Below are positions 27,222-34,561 of a stretch of 64,000 nt of DNA, one piece after another. The notes below the pieces were generated by a model. It ran no database searches, was not told the origin of the DNA, and saw only the letters and a list, made by a program, of their open reading frames with translations. The position numbers and the translations under genes were made by a program. Origin of the DNA: Hyphomicrobiales bacterium (lineage in GTDB: Bacteria > Pseudomonadota > Alphaproteobacteria > Rhizobiales > Aestuariivirgaceae); assembly GCA_016710435.1 (NCBI GenBank), contig JADJVV010000001.1, positions 124,001 through 188,000 on the forward strand. Reading direction: 5' to 3'. How positions within the stretch are numbered: the stretch's first letter is position 1; the number at the start of each line of letters is the position of its first letter.

Positions 27222-27601
27222 TGCAACCCCGATGAGATTTAGTCTCTTTAATCAATATGGGATAGCAAAATGCTAATCTGCAAATAAATCAAGCACAGAT
27301 AAGCCAAGATATAATATTTCCCTGAACTAATGTCACTTCAGTAGGGAAAATCTCACCGTCGCGGTGCGATTGCCGAACCTCGGATACGGACGTTTCCGGT
27401 AATTTGCAGTTTAGGTCCGATTGGAGCGATGGAATGGCGTCGCTTTCAGGGAGGTGGGTACCAACTTGTCTGGGGACGACACCCAAACTTTGGAGCCCGC
27501 GATCCCCTGCAAAAGTTTCCGGGCATTGAGTGTTAGCGCGGGCAACAGAAATGTTGCCTGCGCTTTTTTGTGATCGTCGTTCCTCATCTCAACCAGCAAG
27601 C

Positions 27602-27710
27602 GCTTGGACTGTCCCGCCTGAGGCGGGCCAAGACATACAGCGGAGAACGGGATTGGAGTGACGGCCAATTTCCAGGTTTCCGTCATGGCCCGCTTCAGGC
27701 GGGCCACCCA
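27602..27710. repeat. Pair of opposed GC-rich palindromes
   Basis: CCCGCC-TGA-GGCGGG at 27613-27627 is followed by CCAAG, and CTTGG stands before it, offset by five bases. TGGCCCGC-TTCAG-GCGGGCCA at 27686-27706 is a perfect 8-bp stem. The two carry related GCCCGCCTGA-type sequence in opposite orientation about 70 bases apart, as in bacterial paired-palindrome (REP/BIME-like) elements. Confidence 0.5.
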
Positions 27711-28018
27711 ATGATCCGATTCGGAAACCTTCTCATCCCGCAAACCAATATCCGCACCGCTGTGAAGGCGGATATTCTTTTACTTCCCATTCATTTTGTG
27801 TGGCCATTGCGCAACACCGGTTTCATTTTCAAACAGGTGCGGCATGGCGTGGCCCAGACTCCTCAGCCGAGCAATTGAAAATTTCCCCGCCTTTACAGCA
27901 GCTAACGTGTCCGGTCCGGCGCCCACGCCGCCTGCGGAATTGCTTCCGCTTATTTGTCGATAAGCAAACACGCGTGGGAACCACACTCACGAACTGGCTG
28001 TCAGTTCGATGGATGAGT

Positions 28019-28057
28019 GCACGCATTTTCCTGCAGGGGATTGGGGGCACGCATTTT
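28019..28057 (+). repeat. Direct repeat in the porin leader
   Basis: GCACGCATTTT occurs at 28019-28029 and again at 28047-28057, a 28-base period, ending 28 bases before the porin start codon. It could be a regulator or RNA-binding site in the untranslated leader. Confidence 0.45.
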
Positions 28058-28085
28058 GAACCTAAACAGATTTGGGAGAAACCAA

Positions 28086-29399
28086 ATGAAAGTTATCAAG
28101 CTCGCTCTTCTCGGTACGGCTGCTCTCGCGGCTGTTTCGGTGAGCGCCCGCGCCGACAACCTCTCGGACCTCAAGGCACAGATTGAAGCCCTCCAGGCTG
28201 ACGTCGCCGCCCTCCAGGCCGCCCCGTCGGTTCCCGCCGGCTATTCGCTCCTCACGATGTCGGAAGCTCCGACCATCGTCGTTCCGGGCCTTATGATCAA
28301 GGACAAGAACGCCGTTTCACCGACCGCCACGACCATCGGCGTGCTGCCGACGGCTGACGTTCCGGCCTCCACGATCATCCAGTGGTCAGGCAGCGTCCGC
28401 GCCGCCATCGCCTACACGGACCATGACTTCGACGTCGGTGCTCCCGGCGGCCTCGTCGACTACAACGAGCTGCACCTGAAGGCACGCGGCCGTCTGTCCG
28501 TGACGGGCACGACCGACACGGCTGTCGGCGAAGTGGGCGCCAGCGTTTCGTTCGCTGGCGACTTCAACAACAAGATGGCGGGCGGTACCGGCTTCACGTC
28601 GAACTCAGCGTCGGTCTTCATGGACTACGCCTGGGGTTGGTGGAAGATGACGCCGGAACTGACGTTCGCCGGCGGCTACAACAGCTCGCTCGCCACGATC
28701 GGCTACGGAATGGCCAAGGTCACCGACACCTACATCAACGACGGCGACGTCGAAGTGCAGGGCGGCGACATGACGCAGTTGCAGCTGTCGTACAACTCGG
28801 GTCCGGTTGGCGTTGCCATCGCTCTCGAGCACACGGATGAAGGCGGCAATACGCCGGTTGGCGTCTCGGGTGGTCCGCTCGGCGTTGCCGCCGAAGTGAC
28901 CTACTCGGGTGACATGTTCAATGCTGAAATCGCTGGCTTCGTGCGTGATGCTGACCCGGCTATTAGCCCGGTTGTCGCCGCGTCCAAGGTGACGCAGTCG
29001 CAGATCGGCCTCGGCCTCGGCGCCAAGCTCTCGGACATGTTCGACATCTCGGTGGCCGGCAGCATCGGCAACAACATCTGGTTCTCGGACAACGTGGGCT
29101 GGACCTACATTGGCGATGGCTGGGAATTGAGCGGTGCCGTCGTGGCCTCGCTGTCCGACTCGATCAGCGCCGAACTGGGTGCAGGCATCTCGTCGTATGA
29201 CGCTGACTGGAATGGCACCACCAACGCCGCGTCGACAGACGAAGTCGACACCACGGCGATTGCCGGTGGCATCTATTGGTCGCCGGTGTCCCAGCTCAAG
29301 ATCGGTGCACAGGCCAGCTGGGTCGAAATCGACTCGAGCGTCCTGACCCGCGACGAAACCGAGATGCACGCTGCCTTCGTGACCTGGTGGAACTTCTAA
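28086..29399 (+). CDS. Outer-membrane porin of alphaproteobacterial type
   Basis: A 437-residue precursor. The signal peptide ends near SVSARA (residue 23). A short coiled coil follows (LSDLKAQIEALQADVAALQA), which in related porins forms a periplasmic stalk. The rest is a beta barrel of alternating short strands with many Gly/Asn/Asp turns, ending in the aromatic residue of VTWWNF as outer-membrane barrels do. The ATG at 28086 follows GGGAGAAACCA. A strong terminator follows within 50 bases, so the gene is a single-gene unit. It is probably abundant given its leader, codon use and terminator, but this is inference. Confidence 0.85.
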   Translation: MKVIKLALLGTAALAAVSVSARADNLSDLKAQIEALQADVAALQAAPSVPAGYSLLTMSEAPTIVVPGLMIKDKNAVSPTATTIGVLPTADVPASTIIQWSGSVRAAIAYTDHDFDVGAPGGLVDYNELHLKARGRLSVTGTTDTAVGEVGASVSFAGDFNNKMAGGTGFTSNSASVFMDYAWGWWKMTPELTFAGGYNSSLATIGYGMAKVTDTYINDGDVEVQGGDMTQLQLSYNSGPVGVAIALEHTDEGGNTPVGVSGGPLGVAAEVTYSGDMFNAEIAGFVRDADPAISPVVAASKVTQSQIGLGLGAKLSDMFDISVAGSIGNNIWFSDNVGWTYIGDGWELSGAVVASLSDSISAELGAGISSYDADWNGTTNAASTDEVDTTAIAGGIYWSPVSQLKIGAQASWVEIDSSVLTRDETEMHAAFVTWWNF

Positions 29400-29416
29400 T
29401 CCATCACGGATTGATG

Positions 29417-29447
29417 TACGGCCCGCTTCGGCGGGCCGTATTTTTTT
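29417..29447 (+). terminator. Strong Rho-independent terminator of the porin gene
   Basis: A perfect 10-bp stem TACGGCCCGC / GCGGGCCGTA with a TTCG tetraloop is followed by seven Ts, 17 bases after the porin stop. Confidence 0.95.
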
Positions 29448-29522
29448 GCGCTCGTGTGACGACAATGTTTCCGGTCATAGGGTCTGGCCTGCCGGGGCCT
29501 GAACACCGCAGGCCGGAATAGT

Positions 29523-29813
29523 TCACCCCAGCCGCGCCTGCACCTTCTCCCATTCCGCAGCAATCGTTGCAGCGGGCGTCCAGTCCGGACCGACCCTCCG
29601 GTACCAGTAATCCCGGTTGCCGAGGTCGCCTTCGATCCAGTGGCAGAGTGCGTGCACAAGGTCATGGGCGAATTCACCCTCGTCTTGCTGGCAGATCATG
29701 TGGGCCTTCTGCCATTCCGGCCCCATGCAAAACCCGCCCTGCTTCAGCCACCACAGGGCTTGTTGCGGCGGTGTGCTTCCGGCGGGTGGGGACTGGGGTG
29801 CGCGACTGTTCAT
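29523..29813 (-). CDS. Small hypothetical protein
   Basis: A 96-residue protein rich in Trp, His and Cys (QALWWLKQGGFCMGPEWQKA ... HDLVHALCHWIEGDLGNRDYWYRR). The HDLVHALCHW segment could bind metal, but this is only a pattern. It looks like a conserved small alphaproteobacterial protein by its codon use and clean start, yet I cannot name a family. There is no signal peptide. It is convergent with the porin and about 55 bases after the NTF2-like gene on the same strand. Confidence 0.6.
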   Translation of the reverse strand: MNSRAPQSPPAGSTPPQQALWWLKQGGFCMGPEWQKAHMICQQDEGEFAHDLVHALCHWIEGDLGNRDYWYRRVGPDWTPAATIAAEWEKVQARLG

Positions 29814-29868
29814 GGCGTGAGTCTGCCACGCTCCGGGCGGGACGCAAGAGCGGGCGTGTCCGGCACCG

Positions 29869-30291
29869 CTACTCCGCTGCCACGCGGCGCGCCGGCTCCG
29901 CCTGCTGCGTGCGGGCGAAGGGATCGCCCATCACTGCCTCGGTGTGATGCACGTTGAGCCAGCGCCCGTCGTGCTTCACCCAGACAGACGAATCCGCCGC
30001 GTTGAGAGTCATGCGCTTTCCACCAACCGTCACGTCTTCCCGCACCGTGTAGCCGATCACTGCCACCTCCGGGCTGGGGAAGATCACATGGATGTTGTCG
30101 AGCGCAAAACCATGGATGGTGAAATCGGAGTGCGCCGCCATGCGGGCATAGCCGCTGCGCGTCAGCACGTTCACGCCCTGCGCTCCCGTGAGAATGCTGT
30201 GGCCGTCCATCATGGACATGGACGTGGCCGTATCCTTCTCGACGATCGCCTGCCAAAAGGCATGCTCAAGCGTGATGATCTCTTGTTCCAT
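29869..30291 (-). CDS. NTF2-like (SnoaL/DUF4440) protein
   Basis: A 140-residue single domain with the NTF2-like order: an N-terminal helix (EIITLEHAFWQAIVEKDTAT), FTIHGFALDNIHVIF, VIGYTVREDVTVGGKRM and the closing VWVKHDGRWLNVHHTEAVM. DUF4440/SnoaL-type domains serve as enzymes or ligand pockets; no catalytic set can be assigned. The start at 30291 follows AGGAGGAGCAGCGCTTC. It lies 68 bases downstream of msrB on the same strand. Confidence 0.8.
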   Translation of the reverse strand: MEQEIITLEHAFWQAIVEKDTATSMSMMDGHSILTGAQGVNVLTRSGYARMAAHSDFTIHGFALDNIHVIFPSPEVAVIGYTVREDVTVGGKRMTLNAADSSVWVKHDGRWLNVHHTEAVMGDPFARTQQAEPARRVAAE

Positions 30292-30359
30292 GAAGCGCTG
30301 CTCCTCCTGATCGGGGTACAACGCCCATGGGTGCACAACTGTTCCGTGGCTGGCGCAAC

Positions 30360-30851
30360 TCAAGCGGCAGCGGGAGCGAAGGCCAGTGCCACGCCGTTCA
30401 TGCAATAGCGGAGGCCGGTGGGCTGCGGGCCATCATCGAACACATGGCCCAGGTGCCCGCCGCAGCGGCGGCAATGCACTTCGGTGCGCGTGGTGAACAG
30501 CGTGTTGTCGTCCTTCTTGCCCACGGCGCTGGGCAGCACGTCGAAGAAGCTCGGCCAGCCCGTGCCGGAATCGAATTTGGTCTCGGAGGCATAAAGCGGC
30601 AGGGCACAGCCCGCGCAGTTGAACGTGCCCTTGCGATGTTCGTCGAGAAGCGCGGATGTCCACGGCCGCTCTGTGTCCTCCTCGCGCATCACGGCGAAGG
30701 CGGCGGGTGAAAGGATCTTCTTCCACTCCTCCGGCGTCTTGGTGATTTCGAAACTGCCTTCCTCGGCGCGGGAATTGCGGCGCGCGGCCCCGAGCGCAAC
30801 AAGTGACAGGCCCGACAAGGCGGCGAAGGTAAAAGCGGTGCGGCGGTTCAT
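30360..30851 (-). CDS. msrB: Peptide-methionine (R)-S-oxide reductase, exported form
   Basis: A 163-residue MsrB that repairs methionine-R-sulfoxide. It keeps the zinc-binding pairs CAGC and CRRC, the region FDSGTGWPSFFD, and the catalytic cysteine in GLRYCMNG. The N-terminus MNRRTAFTFAALSGLSLVALGAA is a hydrophobic leader with a twin arginine, so export by Tat or Sec is likely and the enzyme would act in the periplasm. The start at 30851 excludes an upstream in-frame extension that does not resemble a leader. Confidence 0.9.
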   Translation of the reverse strand: MNRRTAFTFAALSGLSLVALGAARRNSRAEEGSFEITKTPEEWKKILSPAAFAVMREEDTERPWTSALLDEHRKGTFNCAGCALPLYASETKFDSGTGWPSFFDVLPSAVGKKDDNTLFTTRTEVHCRRCGGHLGHVFDDGPQPTGLRYCMNGVALAFAPAAA

Positions 30852-30936
30852 GGTTCTGGTCTCCCGTATGCAACAGATACGCCCTTGCGGACCGGAAGTG
30901 CACTCACACCTGTTCAAGCTGCCGTGAAGGCGGGGG

Positions 30937-32337
30937 TTATCTCTCGCGGCCCGAGATGCTGGCCCCGGCATCCGTATCGAGCTTCATGAAGGTGATGACG
31001 GAGAATCCGGAAATCAGCGCAACCACCACGATCACGAAGGAGAAGTCCGACGCCTCCAGGCTGTTGCGCCCATACCACCACATGCGCGCATCCAGCAGGA
31101 ACGCCGCCGCCGCCACGCCGAGCGCCAGGAAAAGCTGCTGCAGCACCGTGTAAAGCGTATTCGCTTTCGCCATCTCGGCGTGCTCCACATCCGCATAGGC
31201 CAGCGTGTTGAGCGACGAGAACTGCAGCGAGCGCATGAAACCGCCCGCCAGGATCACGCCAAACATCATCCAGTACGGCGTCTGCGGCGTGAACAGTGCT
31301 TGCAGTGCAAACATCACGCAACACAGGATGCCGTTGACGATGAGCAGGCTGCGGTAGCCGAAGTGGCGGACGAGGCGTGCCACCGTGAACTTCATCGACA
31401 CCGCCCCCAGCGCCGATGCGAAGGTGATCATGCCGCTGGCAAAGGCGGAAAAGCCGAAGCCCAGTTGCAGCATCAGCGGCACGATGAAGGGCATGGCCCC
31501 CACGGCAATGCGGAACAGGTTTCCGCCGCTCACAGAATGGCGGTAGCTCGGGATGCGGAACAGCCGGAGATCGAGGATCGGATCGGGCACGCGCGCCGCG
31601 TGGAGGCCATAAGCCACCAGCAGCAAGCCGCCCACAAGCATCATCACCACCACTTGCGTGTCGGTGTAGAGACCCCGCCCCGCCACCGTCAGCCCGAACA
31701 CCGCGAGCGTCAAGCCGCCGCCCGACAGCAGGAAGCCCCGCACATCGAGCGGCGGCGGCGTCTCCATCTTCAGGTTGGGCATCAGCCAACTCGCCAGCCC
31801 GAAGGCAATGACGCCAAACGGCAGGTTCATCCAGAAGATCCACCGCCAGTCATAAACTGTTGTAATATAACCACCAATGGGCGGTCCGATCACCGGCCCG
31901 ACGAGCGCCGGAATGGTCAGCCAGGCAATCGCATCCAGCAGTTCCGATTTCTGCACCGAGCGCAACAGGATGATGCGCCCCACAGGCACCATGAGTGCCC
32001 CTCCCACGCCTTGCAGCCCCCGCGCCGCCACCAGCCAGTGCAGGTTTTCGGCAAAGCCGCAGGCCGCCGAACCCGCCGTGAAGATCACGATCGCCGTGCG
32101 GAACACGGTCTTGGCGCCGTAGCGGTCGGCAAGCCAGCCGCTCACGGGCAGCACCACGGTGAGGCCGAGCAGATACGTGGTGAAGGCGAGTTTCAGCGCC
32201 ACCGGGCTCACGCCCAGGTCGCCCGCAATGGCCGGCAGCGAGGTGGCGATGATGGTGGAATCCATCTGCTCCATGAACAGCGCCGAAGCGATGACCAGCG
32301 GCAGGATTCGCGCATTGAAGGACGCCGTGGAAGACAT
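30937..32337 (-). CDS. DHA2-family MFS drug exporter (EmrB-like)
   Basis: A 466-residue transporter with about 14 helices. DHA2 motifs include LFMEQMDSTIIATSLPAIA in helix 1, VSGWLADRYGAKTVF (motif A), GLQGVGGALMVPVGR (motif B) and GPPIGGYITTVYDWRWIFWMNLP (motif C and following loop). It likely exports toxic amphiphiles with proton exchange. No membrane-fusion partner (EmrA) is adjacent. It is divergent from an ABC exporter over 158 bases that contain tandem hairpins. Confidence 0.88.
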   Translation of the reverse strand: MSSTASFNARILPLVIASALFMEQMDSTIIATSLPAIAGDLGVSPVALKLAFTTYLLGLTVVLPVSGWLADRYGAKTVFRTAIVIFTAGSAACGFAENLHWLVAARGLQGVGGALMVPVGRIILLRSVQKSELLDAIAWLTIPALVGPVIGPPIGGYITTVYDWRWIFWMNLPFGVIAFGLASWLMPNLKMETPPPLDVRGFLLSGGGLTLAVFGLTVAGRGLYTDTQVVVMMLVGGLLLVAYGLHAARVPDPILDLRLFRIPSYRHSVSGGNLFRIAVGAMPFIVPLMLQLGFGFSAFASGMITFASALGAVSMKFTVARLVRHFGYRSLLIVNGILCCVMFALQALFTPQTPYWMMFGVILAGGFMRSLQFSSLNTLAYADVEHAEMAKANTLYTVLQQLFLALGVAAAAFLLDARMWWYGRNSLEASDFSFVIVVVALISGFSVITFMKLDTDAGASISGRER

Positions 32338-32423
32338 GGACGCTCCTGTAACACGCCAGTCACATTCCCGCGAATGCCGCCCGCCCGCATTGCTGTCATG
32401 CGCCGCCTCGGCTAGAAAGGAGG

Positions 32424-32470
32424 GCTGCACCGGCCCAACTGGTGCAGCACCGGTCGGGTTGCGCCGGTGC
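32424..32470. promoter_or_regulatory. Two adjacent hairpins in the ABC-exporter leader
   Basis: GCTGCACC / GGTGCAGC (32424-32431 with 32441-32448) and GCACCGG / CCGGTGC (32447-32453 with 32464-32470) are perfect stems that abut each other, 26 bases before the ABC exporter start. No T-run follows. They may be a leader-RNA structure or overlapping operator sites for the divergent exporter genes. Confidence 0.5.
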
Positions 32471-32495
32471 CCTCGCTCCCCACACAGAGATACGA

Positions 32496-34379
32496 ATGTT
32501 CAACTGGCTGTTCACATGGCTGGAGAGCCGCGTGCCCTCCTTCCCCACCGATCTTCCCGACAAGCCCACGCCCAGCGTGTGGGGCTTCATCCGCTATTAC
32601 TCGCGGCCCTTCCTGCCGCTGATCGTGGCCGGGCTCACCTTGTCCGTGGTGATTGCCGTGATCGAAGTCCGGCTCTTCGCCTTTGTGGGCAGCCTCGTGG
32701 ACACGCTCACCGGCGCCGACCGTGCCACCTTCTGGGCCGACAACAAGGGCGCCCTGCTGTTTTATGGCGCCCTCGCCCTTCTGATCCAACCCCTGCTCTC
32801 GGCATTGACCGACGCCATCGAGAACCAGGGCCTGCGCGGCAACTACGCCATGCGCATCCGCTGGATGGCGCACCGCTACATGCTGCGCCAGTCCATGGAG
32901 TTCTTCCACAACGAGTTCGCCGGCCGCGTCGCCACCAAGGTGATGCAGGCGGCACTTGGCGTGCGCGACGTCGTGATGAAGCTCACACAGGTCATTTCCT
33001 ATGTGGTCGTCTATCTCATCACGGCGATCACCTCGTTCTCCATTTACGATCCGCGCCTCGGCATTCCCCTGCTCGTCTGGCTGGTCCTCTATGCCATCAC
33101 CATGCGCTATTTCGTGCCGCGCCTCGGCAAATTGTCGGAGAAGCAGGCAGACATGCGCTCGGTCGTCACCGGCCGCATCGTCGATACCTATACCAACATG
33201 CCCACGGTCAAACTCTTCGCCCACGCCTCCCGCGAAGACGACTACGCACGCGAAGGCATGAGCTGGATGCTGCAGAGCGTCTACGCTTCCATGCGCGCCT
33301 CGACGATGATGAACCTGGTGCTGAACCTCATCAACGGCCTGCTGCTCACCTCAACGGCGGCACTGGCCACCTGGCTGTGGTACACCAACGCCATCACCGT
33401 GGGCGCCATCGCCTTCTCCGTCGGCCTCATCTATCGCATGCTCGGCATGGCCCACTGGATGCTGTGGGAAATCGCCGGATTGTTCGAGGATTTCGGCGTG
33501 GTGAAAGACGGCGTGGACGTGGTGGCGCGCGAACATGCGGTGAAGGACAAGCCCGGCGCAAAGCCGCTCGCCGTCACGCATGGCAAGATCACCATCAGTG
33601 ATCTCCATTTCAATTATGGCAAGCCCGTCAGCGATGAGCGCGAAGTCATCTCCGGTCTCACCCTCACCATCAAGCCCGGCGAAAAGGTGGGGCTTGTGGG
33701 CCGCTCCGGTGCGGGCAAGTCAACGATCGCCAACCTGCTGCTGCGTTTCTACGACGTGGGTGCAGGCCACATCGACATCGACGGCCAGAACATCGCTGAC
33801 GTCACGCAGGAAAGCCTGCGCGCGGCGATCGGCGTCGTCACACAGGATACCTCACTGCTGCACCGTTCGGTGCGCGACAACATCCGCTATGGCCGTCCCG
33901 ATTCATCGCAGGCGGAGATCGAAGCCGCCGCCGACAAGGCCCACGCCTCCGAGTTCATCGCCAACCTCACCGATCCCAATGGCCGCAAGGGTTATGACGC
34001 CCATGTGGGTGAGCGTGGCGTGAAACTCTCCGGCGGCCAGCGCCAGCGCGTCGCCATCGCCCGCGTGTTGCTGAAAAACGCGCCCATCCTCATCCTCGAC
34101 GAGGCCACCTCGGCGCTGGATTCGGAAGTGGAAGCCGCGATCCAGGAAAACCTCAACGCGCTGATGGAAGGCAAGACCGTCATCGCCGTCGCCCACCGCC
34201 TCTCCACCATCGCCGCCATGGACCGCCTCGTGGTCATGGACAAGGGCCGCATCGTGGAAGAAGGCACCCACGCCGAACTGCTGAAAAGGAAAAAAGGCAT
34301 CTACGCGAGCCTCTGGGCGAGGCAAAGCGGCGGCTTTCTCATCCCGGAAGACATCAAGGCGGCGGAAGCGGCGGAGTGA
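32496..34379 (+). CDS. ABC exporter, fused permease and ATPase
   Basis: A 627-residue half-transporter. The N-terminal six-helix ABC type-1 exporter domain covers about residues 35-345. The nucleotide-binding domain has Walker A GRSGAGKS (about 402-409), signature LSGGQRQR (about 510-517), Walker B ILILDEATSALDS (about 530-542) and the H-loop VAHRLSTIA. It works as a dimer and resembles MsbA/multidrug or lipid exporters; the substrate is unknown. The start at 32496 (MFNWLFTWLESR) removes an unlikely 18-residue extension. It is divergent from the DHA2 exporter. Confidence 0.92.
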   Translation: MFNWLFTWLESRVPSFPTDLPDKPTPSVWGFIRYYSRPFLPLIVAGLTLSVVIAVIEVRLFAFVGSLVDTLTGADRATFWADNKGALLFYGALALLIQPLLSALTDAIENQGLRGNYAMRIRWMAHRYMLRQSMEFFHNEFAGRVATKVMQAALGVRDVVMKLTQVISYVVVYLITAITSFSIYDPRLGIPLLVWLVLYAITMRYFVPRLGKLSEKQADMRSVVTGRIVDTYTNMPTVKLFAHASREDDYAREGMSWMLQSVYASMRASTMMNLVLNLINGLLLTSTAALATWLWYTNAITVGAIAFSVGLIYRMLGMAHWMLWEIAGLFEDFGVVKDGVDVVAREHAVKDKPGAKPLAVTHGKITISDLHFNYGKPVSDEREVISGLTLTIKPGEKVGLVGRSGAGKSTIANLLLRFYDVGAGHIDIDGQNIADVTQESLRAAIGVVTQDTSLLHRSVRDNIRYGRPDSSQAEIEAAADKAHASEFIANLTDPNGRKGYDAHVGERGVKLSGGQRQRVAIARVLLKNAPILILDEATSALDSEVEAAIQENLNALMEGKTVIAVAHRLSTIAAMDRLVVMDKGRIVEEGTHAELLKRKKGIYASLWARQSGGFLIPEDIKAAEAAE

Positions 34380-34561
34380 GGACGCGCGTCTTCGGAGTCT
34401 GCGCCTCTCGCAAATCGGGAAAACTTCTCAGGAATGCAACTCTGAATTTGCCCTCTTCTTGGAGGTTGCTACGCCTTTCATTCAACCTGCATTGACGGGC
34501 GCAACGCGGGCGAGGTACGCCTGTCAGTGATATTGCAAGGCCAGAGGTAGCGGAGCTTGGG

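Larger units (their letters stand above)
27222..28085. other. Repeat-rich intergenic region between LysR and porin genes
   Basis: About 860 bases without a convincing gene. It is AT-rich next to the LysR gene (27230-27320). It holds a bulged hairpin TTTCCC...GGGAAA at 27318-27350, two GC-rich palindromes in opposite orientation (near 27613-27627 and 27686-27706), an imperfect long-range inverted repeat (27759-27771 with 27887-27899), and an 11-bp direct repeat in the porin leader. Open frames here lack ribosome sites and family features. The arrangement looks like decayed repeat-element sequence plus promoter DNA. Confidence 0.6.

Noticed and set aside
27411..27743. A 110-codon minus-strand frame in the gap before the porin
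   Set aside because: It runs across two palindromes, has no ribosome site or family features, and reads like translated repeat sequence.
32424..32470. Mini-ykkC (guanidine) type tandem hairpins
   Set aside because: The loops lack the conserved ACGR sequence of that motif, so only a generic tandem hairpin is reported.
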